DNA of 64,000 nucleotides, taken from Burkholderiaceae bacterium (GTDB lineage: Bacteria > Pseudomonadota > Gammaproteobacteria > Burkholderiales > Burkholderiaceae_C). Shown here in pieces: positions 39,901 through 43,071 of this stretch. The notes beneath the pieces are model-generated. The model made no database searches, was not told where the DNA came from, and was given only the letters and a program-made list of their open reading frames with translations. How positions within the stretch are numbered: the stretch's first letter is position 1; every line of letters starts with the position of its first letter. The stretch lies in the NCBI GenBank assembly GCA_024235915.1, contig JACKLO010000010.1, positions 62,001 to 126,000 of the forward strand. Direction: 5' to 3'. The translations under genes and the position numbers were made by a program.

Positions 39901-40619
39901 CCGCTGTTGAGCACGGCGCCCGCGGCACCCGCGTCCACCGCCGCCGAGATCAGGCCATGGCCGCTGATGCTCACCGTGGCGGTGCGTCCGGACGCCAGCA
40001 CCACCGAACCGGCCGCCACCGTGAGACTGCCGCGGTTGTCCACCGTGGGCGCCAGCAGCGCGAGATAACCACCGGCTTCAGCGCTGAGGTCACCTTCGTT
40101 GACCACGCTGCCATCGCCGTCGCCGCTGAAGCGCAACGTGCCGGCCGCGAAGTCGGCCTGCGACAGGTCCAGCGTCGTCGCCACGAGGCCGCCCACGTCC
40201 ACCTTGCTGCCCGGCGCGAACAGCACGCCGTAGGGGTTGCTCAGGAAGACCTGGCCGTTGGCCTCCAGCTGGCCGAAGATGCGCGACCCACTGTGGCCGG
40301 TGATGCGGTTGAGCGCCACCGAATCGCGCCCCGGCTGGCTGAAGCGCACCGTGGCGTCACGCCCGATGTCGAAGCTGGACCAGTCGATGCCCAGGCGGCC
40401 GCTCTGCTGGGTGATGAGCAGAAGGTTGCCCGCCTGCGAAATGCTGCCACTTCCCACACGCACCTGGCCGCCCTGCGGCAGCGCGCCCGCGGGCACGGCG
40501 GGTGCGGCTGGCGGTGTCGTCTGTGCCACGCTCCACCCGCAGAAGGGGGCCAGCAACGCGGCCAGCAGGCGCGAGATGCGACGCCGTTGGGGCAGCAGGT
40601 TGGTGCGGATCTGGGCCAT
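24948..40619 (-). CDS. Giant TpsA exoprotein / filamentous-haemagglutinin-type adhesin (operon gene 4)
   Basis: A 5,223-residue secreted protein, substrate of the adjoining TpsB. In order: long signal peptide (1-33, FCGWSVAQ); TPS secretion domain (about 50-270) with NPYGV at 128-132 where most relatives have NPNG; a linker; a GLUG-repeat beta-helix (about 520-2,500); a YDG array (about 2,500-4,850) of 26 units of about 90 residues; two to three MBG/YGD units (about 4,860-5,110); then a 110-residue tail without LPXTG, barrel or toxin domain. Start ATG 40619 opens the signal; the frame extends upstream to 40826 but overlaps tpsB. Repeats are divergent, so the frame is stable. I noticed only two Cys in the mature chain (C-X6-C in YDG unit 7). 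Expected as a fibrous adhesin or matrix protein outside the cell. Confidence 0.9.
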   Translation of the reverse strand: MAQIRTNLLPQRRRISRLLAALLAPFCGWSVAQTTPPAAPAVPAGALPQGGQVRVGSGSISQAGNLLLITQQSGRLGIDWSSFDIGRDATVRFSQPGRDSVALNRITGHSGSRIFGQLEANGQVFLSNPYGVLFAPGSKVDVGGLVATTLDLSQADFAAGTLRFSGDGDGSVVNEGDLSAEAGGYLALLAPTVDNRGSLTVAAGSVVLASGRTATVSISGHGLISAAVDAGAAGAVLNSGTIQADGGSVRLTAASAEALAQSLVNNTGLVRADALENRSGEIWITGDRVESSGTLQARGAGRIDGGHITLQGGMASGALVLSGQIDATAEGGRGGRVDTSAAQVHIAAGTQVNTLSLAGNHGSWRIDPTDFTVAAGSGPDTGSSIGALTLASNLGLGNVELATAPGGSEPGDIFVNADVSWSASTVLTLTAARHVLVNANVTATGGGAGLAVNTGAGGAFTLATGARVRLPGANSTFTLDGNAYTMIRTLAQLQAIDGDSTALSGRYALADDLDASASAVDGFSPIGNEASTGVSTANSFRGSFQGLGHTITGLVIDTPASDAAGLFASVQNARIENLTLAGGQVAGSNSVGALAGVVAGTTAIDNVHASMTVSAVDDSSSGVRAGGLVGNNSDTLEATYSRSSASGAVTADTNTSTAYVGGLAGITARGSLNEVSASGNVTATLRAGSTNDSAFYVGGLVGLSSSTIANASASGNVSGGHEAGGLVGRYTPVAGGGISDSSASGSVSGSDTAGGLVGSASSSATGVGIVDSTASGMVTSAGTAAGGLVGQYGMAGALERVGASGNVTGNTYAGGLVGYVTTAAAIDTATATGETVTAARIVGGLVGYGGSGTISNVSAQADVLANSTSGVEVGGLAGRTGGTVSNASASGSVTASNATGQVYAGGLVGAAEGGTSVSFTDVAATGAVTVSSTSSSTRVGGLIGHGSLGNITRAEADGAVSGGLYAGGLVGYYAASSGTVSDSIASGSVSGFGDAGGLIGNASGTGTITASSASGAVTSTASSYYSVGGVVGVTTLSGGVSDLQASGSVSGGAYTGGVIGNHANGSVSGLTTTITDISGSGWVGGLVGYSSNASISGLDSAVNVTHTGTTGGAGGVVGYLNGSITGSSASGDVTATGTGNIDLGGLVGEVANGAITASSATGQVSGGNATGGLVGRYAPNSGNLLSDSSASGDVFGAGSAGGLVGVLSGSGGVADSGATGTVSSTGSESGANYVGGAVGQYGGNVGPVGLTASGDVSGGQITGGVIGYLSNSTVALPTGSVISVVPGGHTKSVTGPRWVGGLVGYSDATGLAEGLGFSGNVEATGSSGAAGGLFGRSAGPVSDSSTSGNVSGLGDVGGLVGRAQGSGGFTDVASVATVSNGGSSGAVGGLVGYYNHGGTLLRGDASGQVTGGAQTGGLVGWASSGTAGTGIQSSGATGDVTSTSGTYVGGLVGRYTMPGEMTAITASGDVLGGSNSTGGLVGYYNSSGALSNATHSGVMVTATSGWVGGLVGYADAPTISNVTALAEVRTTGTGTVNIGGLAGRTAGAVSDASASGDVITEGATGSVNAGGLIGQKDGTGALTDVSATGTVTVASSSGNAVGGLVGYVSGGDVVRGLATGDVTGGRYVGGLVGYYSPSTGSISDSDASGDVSGFGDAGGLVGFANGTGGIADSTAGGSVSSSDAGSYSVGGAVGYFGMSGSLANVTAAGNVSGGGNTGGVVGYHYSTAVLDDVSTTAATVSGASWVGGIVGNSRAASISGLAATANVTHTGNGGGAGGLVGYSNGGIDNSTASGSVVGSSSNGDIGGLAGQVVGTVTDSAASGAVTGGNGDVGGLAGYVNGAVSNSTASGAVNGGNGYLGGLVGQHHNGALTQLTATGNVTGGASSTAGGLIGYSNNAGDAVNLRAEGDVTAGSNAGGLFGLWQNGTRIVDSQALGQVASGGYAGGLVGQANSNDVGIVNSSASGSVRGSTYVGGLVGYASYSSIDRGLASGAVTAVSTNGGTVYAGGLVGYFLHYTAGGTIVDSTASGAVLADANGSDAGGLVGRVDSGSIERSSASGTVTAQDSSGSSTSHRAGGLVGRYSSYVDTVFADNAATGRVISAGDAGGLVAIYNGYPDVAAPTNVSASGDVSGHGTVGGLFGSLNYIGLENGSAIGNVLNTDASGRTGGLVGRQYRYYAGSTISDSRATGEVSGGYYAGGLVGEVTDYSYHANTVSYGVIASQASGDVSDAYIAGGLVGRYYGGYGSGANANTPSDLGIRDSVASGDVQASYTAGGLVGSMASYGGVVGSRASGDVTIIANGSGAMAGGLVGELSAYSGTAGDGRIQESTASGNVTLAAGTGPGANDYYTDLRFGGLAGWINGPNAGAVTVSDSYATGNVSAVSDGGRVRAGGLVGSTDSSLERTYATGAVNGTGYAGTALVGGLVGELRRDGVTAEASYWATDASGQATSAAGTASTLAAMRDPATFDGWDIATAGASTAVWRQYEGQTLPLLRRFLTPLTLTLGDVSRAYDGTAGLGSGTLDFGGVLVDDPGAIVVDGAAVDVGSYAINAGNLVSTQAGYDLDISGSATLTITPRVLTLSGVVLDKVYDGTTTATLAASPAFGNLVAGEDLLFVPGGSFAAAFADRHAGIDKTVVLSGSYGISDGTLGKASNYSLPGGLTTTATITPKGVTVGAITAVDRVYDGTTAVAVNAAAGTLTGVIGGDVVAFDPASVTTGSIPDKNVGTRPVTVIGAALTGADAGNYAITGLDGITVQITPKALTLDGMAAYDRDYDTGTYISINSTGATLTGVVAGDLVLPQTNGVYGRMADKHVGVGKPVEIIGAGLRGPDALNYTMTPGVVTVDIAPLALTVYLNHAGASSRAYDGTTAAETSFSTSQWWYADDLGIAATSIGFADKNVAYNGSGQVVSKTITASGISLSGSDAGNYVLQNTTATLQGTITPKALTVTGVAAVDRVYDGTVNVQVDIGSAAIDTGGVVAGDTVSVLVPGSGTVTGLMADKHAGTDKAVTVPGLSLTGSDAGNYSITGSGSGVTVDIARRDLTATYTGQDKVYDGTQYARVTSTLDAVVDGDSVSQYINDYCSYIYYGCAVFTDAGGTPDSYTGNRHAGIDKPIVVVYNALLGNDAANYRLLNPTGSATPADVTPKPITLAFNGDSKVYDGMVAATVTFNRSASGIVGGDTVDTTQSANFTGDGAKNVGSGKAIAVADILLSGTHAGNYTVLNDTATTTGSITARAVVVSGIVAASRAYDGTTTVAVSAPGTIGSSGFVDGDTVSVMLPPEGLSTGTITSPDVGAARPVTVTGLTLEGADAANYLIDPAASGITVDITPRLLTASYTGVSKVYDGGVSASVVSTTAGIIDGDLLNFTQLALYTGTGAKNVGTGKAIAVSDIRLSGADAGNYALASTTAQTTGDITPKPVAPLYTGGSRVYDGTGNLSAPVTGSSLGFINTDTVGLGQTAVFTGDGSAGTGKAVAVSNIVLVGADAGNYTLTGTTASTTATVTPRPIRVAGVTALDRVYDGTTTVQVNVSNASVDTSTVIGGDDVDIALPPEGISTGNVADRFVGNNKTVTISGAVLTGADAGNYQIVGATGLVVDITPRALTAVYTAADKVYDGTANAGITATSADLLGVDAGGVAILASGVFSDGRNAGTDKAVAVTGGFLSGAFAGNYTLVNVSGSTTADITPRPLTLSYIGGERIYDGTVAAPVTSSLGNRIGGDVLTLTQTAVFTGDGAKNVGNAKPIGISSIVLGGADAGNYVLPADTATASGRITPRPVVVEGLEGVQAVDRVYDGTLLVDVNVPTGISGTPRAGDLIAGDDVLLSLPPAGAAVGRMADRHAGTNKPVLVDGLGLSGADAGNYVISAASGVTVDITPLTISAAYAGIDRVYDGSSNAPVAVTLAGVLAGDLLSGSASGLFTDGKNVGLDKPVAVSGGQLIGLDAGNYRLDNTTGSTTASVTPRSVTAVYVGGTRVYDGSTAAPVTGSVDGMVAGDSLLLSQSAAFTDGKNVGSDKPVTVSAIALSGADAGNYQLTGDTAGTTASVTPRPVVIEGLSVSAEGREYDGSTSVVVQVTAAGGAGPRAGDLIAGDDVSVLVPATGTTTGQMADKHAGTGKAIVVDGLGLSGADAANYQIVGSEGLTVDIAQRTLTVSWAGVSRVYDGTDLATAIGSGDRVVAGDDLAIGGSGVFEAGRNAGSGLTVRIETSTLGGADAANYVLANPTGSALADITPRQLTVTYTGGTRVYDGTVAAPVIGALGGLIEGDSVSLTQTAVFTGDGAKNVGTDKAVAVSSIALQGSDAGNYSPDVTTAATTASVTPRPVVLEGLTASATSREYDGTTGVVVDLVAAAGVAPRAGDLIAGDDVGVTVPGTGQTLGHMADKHVGTGKAVVIDGLGLTGADAGNYVIEGVQGVSVDITPRTLTAVWVGVDKVYDGTAVGTATGTGDRAVAGDDLSLAASGVFAAGRNAGNGLLLSFDNGVLGGADAGNYQLLNPAGSVTASILPRTVTAVYTGVDKVYDGTMAAQVSGVLEGAIDGDVLTLTQTAVFSGDRNVGTGKAVTVGGITLGGDDAANYVLADSNASTTASITPRPLTVTGLGGLVATDRDYDGTRVVALTGALEGTAGLDGLVAGDDVSLGVGGAAPTQGLMLDKHVGVDKGVVIEGLSLSGADALNYVLADTLGLTVTISPRALTASGLVAIGRVYDGSTLVALDTSGAALAGAVVGDDLRLRLEGATASMADKHAGVDKAVVLDGAALDGADAGNYRLVADGDLRVTITPRALQVTAVAEGKVYDGSASASVTVSDDRLAGDSLTLGSSASFASAGAGVAKSVTVGLSLGGDDAGNYLLPADTLALTADIERRALELVAPTLAKDYGDAIVLDGSEFSALGLVAGETIGRVQFASDGLAATAAAGNYTLAIGDAQGGSFDPANYVLTYRATALLVSPRPLTLSALLQSKVYGDLFSFSDGSYAVGGRGLANGETLGGVDIASAGAAAGAGVGVYDITIGNAGGGSFSAANYAITYEGGTLTVAPRPLTVATQSVVRFADEPNPTSFGYALGGAGLASGDVLAGVLQPVPPGSVGAAGGSIFELRPTGLSFSTGSAANYEVRYVSGLLIVLPTPPRIDDPDGGTTGGDTQFAVELDPALLARAEDALRRNSAGQGGPGAGDNAAGGNAGPAELDAEAAAVIAALLRGETQQVSLPVLLRLPLLSIDPTLRRQLLSAVTTAP
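25300..26050 (-). repeat. MBG/YGD-type repeats of the adhesin
   Basis: Two clear units carry KDYGDAIVLD and KVYGDLFSFSD, each followed by NYxLxIGxAxGGSFxxANY, and a third degenerate unit carries RFADEPNPTSFGY. They differ from the upstream YDG units by the YGD core and sit just before the C-terminal tail. Confidence 0.75.
26060..33125 (-). repeat. Array of 26 YDG repeats in the adhesin
   Basis: By reading the translation I count 26 cores of the form xYDGT/S (one reads DYDTGT), about 270 bases apart. Each is followed by a GDxV/L segment, a NVG/KHAGxxK segment and GADAGNY. These are beta-sandwich modules of the YDG family, typical stalk units of surface proteins. Units alternate between a long type with IxPRPVVVEGL and a short type with ITPRxLTAVY. 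Confidence 0.85.
33130..39060 (-). repeat. GLUG-repeat beta-helix region of the adhesin
   Basis: About 1,975 residues made of roughly sixty short turns of the form GGLVGxxxxSGxVSxSxASGxVxG, starting at FSPIGNEAS and closing with SYWATDASGQATSAAGT and a final WRQYEGQTLPLL cap. GLUG turns stack as a right-handed beta-helix. The head and cap are those seen at the two ends of such domains, so the array looks complete. Confidence 0.85.
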
Positions 40620-40641
40620 GGCGCGGGTCCCCGGGGTGCCG

Positions 40642-42315
40642 TCAGGGCGTGGCGAACAGTTGCAGGTAGACGCGGGGCTTCGGGTCCCCGCCTTCGGCGG
40701 TCGGCAAGCGGTCGCCCCGCCAGGCCAGCGAGGCCGACACACCGAAGTCGCCTCCGGTCCACTGCAGGCCGAAGCCGGTGCCGCGCAGGCGCACTTCGTT
40801 GTCGTCACCGGGGCCGCCGCGCACACGGGTTCCGCTGGCAGCGTCGTGGAACAGCGAGACCGTCATCTGGCCGCCCAGGTGAGCCAGGCCATATCGCAAC
40901 TCGGCGCTCCACAAGCGGCCCAGGTCCACCGACGCTTCCCCCGGCGCATAGGCGCGCACACCGGTGGGCCCGGCCAGACTGAGCTTCTCCGACGAATCGA
41001 GCGCCTTGCCGGTGTACTGGGCCAGGACGCGTGCGTAGGCCGACACCGGGCCCCAGACCGCCTGCTGGCGCGCCAGTTGCAACTGTGCCTTCTTGAAGCT
41101 GGTGCGGCCCGCGGGCCCGGCGCGCACTTCGCCCACCCAAAGCGAGGTGGAGGCCACACTGGCGCCGCCGCCGAAGAGACTGTCCTGCAGGTCCCCACGC
41201 GCCGTCAGCTGCCCCAGTCGGCTGGCACGTCGGAATTCCTGGCCGGCCACGCGCACTTCGTCGTTCAGACGCTTGTATTCCGACGCCGCTTCCAGCCAGA
41301 GATTGGCCTGCATGCGCCGCACCAGCGGCCACTCGACGCTGAGGCCGGCGGTGGTGGCCACCCCGGTGGCGCCGAGCGCCGCGAAGTCGCCGGACAGGTC
41401 GTAGGTCAGCCGCGACAGGGTGGCGCCAACGTGCCAGCCGTCACCGCCCAGCGGCACCCGGGTGGCGATGCTGCCGCTGACCAGGCCACCCCCGTTCGAC
41501 ACCGTGGCCTGCAACGTGGTCGCGTCCCCCCAGCCGGACAGGTCGCGCAGCTGCATCTGCAGCCCGGCGCGGTATTCACCGCTGGAGCGGCTGCCATGGT
41601 TGTCGGCCTGAACACGCAAGGCCAGTGGTTCATCTTCCGCCACGCTGACCACCACATCGGCCGTGCCGGTGCTGGCGCCAGGTGTGAGCGTCCCGCGGGC
41701 GACGACGCCCGGGATGTCGTTGAGCAGCAGCAGTTGGCGTTCAACGTCCGGCTGCAGCACCGGCTGCACCTGAGTGAGGCTGTCGGTGTGCGCCTGCACG
41801 ACGGCGTCGCGCAGCCGCACCTCCTGCGCCGTGACCACCTGCACGGCGGCGATCTGACCTTCCAGCACCGCGATCTCGACCACACCGGCGGCCACCTTCT
41901 GTGCGGGCAGGTAGGCATAGCTGAGCAGATGGCCATCGGCCTGGTAGCGGCGCGTCAGCGCGCCGGCGGCTTCATTCAGGCCCTTGAGATCCAACGTGCG
42001 GCCGACCCAGGGACGCAGCAGCGCATCGAGTTCCGGCAGCGGGTAGGCGCGGGCGCCGGTGATGCGGAAGCCCTCCACCTTCACCGTCGTGCCCTCGGGC
42101 AACTCCACCGTCGGGCGCGCCGGCGATTCCAGGACCTGCGGCGCGGCTGCGGGTGGCTGAAGGGGCCGGTTGTCCTGGCGTTGCTGTTGCAGCAACTGCC
42201 CGGCGCCGCTGACGCCCTGGGCACCGGCCGGCGACACGGCCGCTGCCACCACCCATGCAACAGCGGCCAGCGGGATCGGGTTCAGGCGCATGGGGAGCAT
42301 CGTGGTTCCGGGCAT
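40642..42315 (-). CDS. TpsB outer-membrane transporter (ShlB/FhaC/HecB family, operon gene 3)
   Basis: A 557-residue partner transporter of the giant adhesin. It has a signal peptide (to about SPAGAQG) and a Gln-rich linker helix, then two POTRA-like domains (VKVEGFRITGARAYPLPELDALL; IAVLEGQIAAVQVV). A 16-strand barrel follows, with the Omp85-superfamily loop motif GVRAYAPGEASVDLG (VRAY where others have VRGY) and a final strand VYLQLFATP. POTRAs bind the TPS domain in the periplasm and pass the chain through the barrel. ATG 42315 follows the upstream stop directly; ATGs at 42300 and 42291 are alternatives. It lies 22 bases before tpsA. Confidence 0.92.
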   Translation of the reverse strand: MPGTTMLPMRLNPIPLAAVAWVVAAAVSPAGAQGVSGAGQLLQQQRQDNRPLQPPAAAPQVLESPARPTVELPEGTTVKVEGFRITGARAYPLPELDALLRPWVGRTLDLKGLNEAAGALTRRYQADGHLLSYAYLPAQKVAAGVVEIAVLEGQIAAVQVVTAQEVRLRDAVVQAHTDSLTQVQPVLQPDVERQLLLLNDIPGVVARGTLTPGASTGTADVVVSVAEDEPLALRVQADNHGSRSSGEYRAGLQMQLRDLSGWGDATTLQATVSNGGGLVSGSIATRVPLGGDGWHVGATLSRLTYDLSGDFAALGATGVATTAGLSVEWPLVRRMQANLWLEAASEYKRLNDEVRVAGQEFRRASRLGQLTARGDLQDSLFGGGASVASTSLWVGEVRAGPAGRTSFKKAQLQLARQQAVWGPVSAYARVLAQYTGKALDSSEKLSLAGPTGVRAYAPGEASVDLGRLWSAELRYGLAHLGGQMTVSLFHDAASGTRVRGGPGDDNEVRLRGTGFGLQWTGGDFGVSASLAWRGDRLPTAEGGDPKPRVYLQLFATP

Positions 42316-43071
42316 TCAGCGGCGGGCCATCGTCTGCAACAAGGCCGACAGCAGCCTTTCGGCGGGTTCGAAATCGGGGCGGCGCTGCAGCAGCCGTTGC
42401 AGCGCCGCGACAGCATCGTCGAAACGGCCCGCGTCCGCCAGGGCGGCCGCCTGGTCGTGGGCTTGCCACAGGTCCGCCGGGTAGGCGCCACCGGTGCCGC
42501 CGGTGCCGCCGAGCGCGCGCACCACCCGTGCGGCCCACTGTGGTTGTTCGGCCATCACGGCGTCGAACGGTGCGGTCGCCTCGTCGGCGAACAGCACGCG
42601 CGAGGTCGCGGTGTCGACCACCCGCAGGTTGACCTGCACCGCGTCGCCGACGACAAAGAAGCTGCCGAAGACCATGCGCTCGGCGCCCGCGATGCGGCCC
42701 AGGCGCAGCCGCGCATCGTCGTCGGCCAGCGTTGAACTGCCCAGGTTCTGCTCGGCCAGCACCTCGCGCAGGCGCAGCCGGTCCACCACCACCTGCCCGG
42801 GGGTGCGCAGCAGCGCGTTGACCAGCGCCTCGGCAAGCGAGCGGCGCAGCCAACCCGCTTCGCCAGGCGGCAGGGCCGACAGCGCGGCCACGCTGCGGTC
42901 CTCGAAATCCCAGACCACCACCGCCGGCAGCCGCACGCCGCTGGCAGACCCGGCTGGCATGGCGGGTGTCTGCGCCGCCACCGCCGCCGTGGACAGTGCC
43001 GCCCACAGCAGCGCGGCGCGCCGGGTCAGGCCGGGCGCGCCGTGAAGGGGGCGAAGGCGCTTCGGGCTCAT
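42316..43071 (-). CDS. CsgG-like periplasmic protein (operon gene 2)
   Basis: A 251-residue exported protein (signal to about STAAVAAQ). It is mostly one CsgG/FlgO-like domain: VVVWDFEDRSVAAL, then RRSLAEALVNALLRTPGQVVVDRLRLREVLAEQNLG, then RLGRIAGAERMVFGSFFVVGDAVQVNLRVVDTATSRVL. One TPR-like pair near the end reads ALADAGRFDDAVAALQRLLQRRPDFEPA. CsgG itself is the curli secretion pore, but this protein lacks a lipobox Cys and the pore-forming insertions are not evident, so an accessory periplasmic role is more likely. It overlaps the caspase gene stop (ATGA) and is followed immediately by tpsB. Confidence 0.8.
   Translation of the reverse strand: MSPKRLRPLHGAPGLTRRAALLWAALSTAAVAAQTPAMPAGSASGVRLPAVVVWDFEDRSVAALSALPPGEAGWLRRSLAEALVNALLRTPGQVVVDRLRLREVLAEQNLGSSTLADDDARLRLGRIAGAERMVFGSFFVVGDAVQVNLRVVDTATSRVLFADEATAPFDAVMAEQPQWAARVVRALGGTGGTGGAYPADLWQAHDQAAALADAGRFDDAVAALQRLLQRRPDFEPAERLLSALLQTMARR

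Noticed and set aside
24948..40826. Adhesin start at 40826
   Set aside because: This would overlap the tpsB gene by 185 bases and put a non-signal sequence first; ATG 40619 opens a proper signal peptide.
24924..40982. Three very long open frames on the plus strand (24924-31109, 31302-37829, 38457-40982) opposite the adhesin
   Set aside because: They arise because the repeat-rich, GC-rich adhesin has few antisense stops; their translations are Ala/Gly/His/Arg/Val/Asp-rich with no domain, signal or ribosome site, whereas the minus strand gives ordered GLUG and YDG modules.
42316..43071. Curli (csg) locus
   Set aside because: No CsgA/B/E/F-like genes; the CsgG-like domain lacks a lipobox and recurs as modules in larger proteins.
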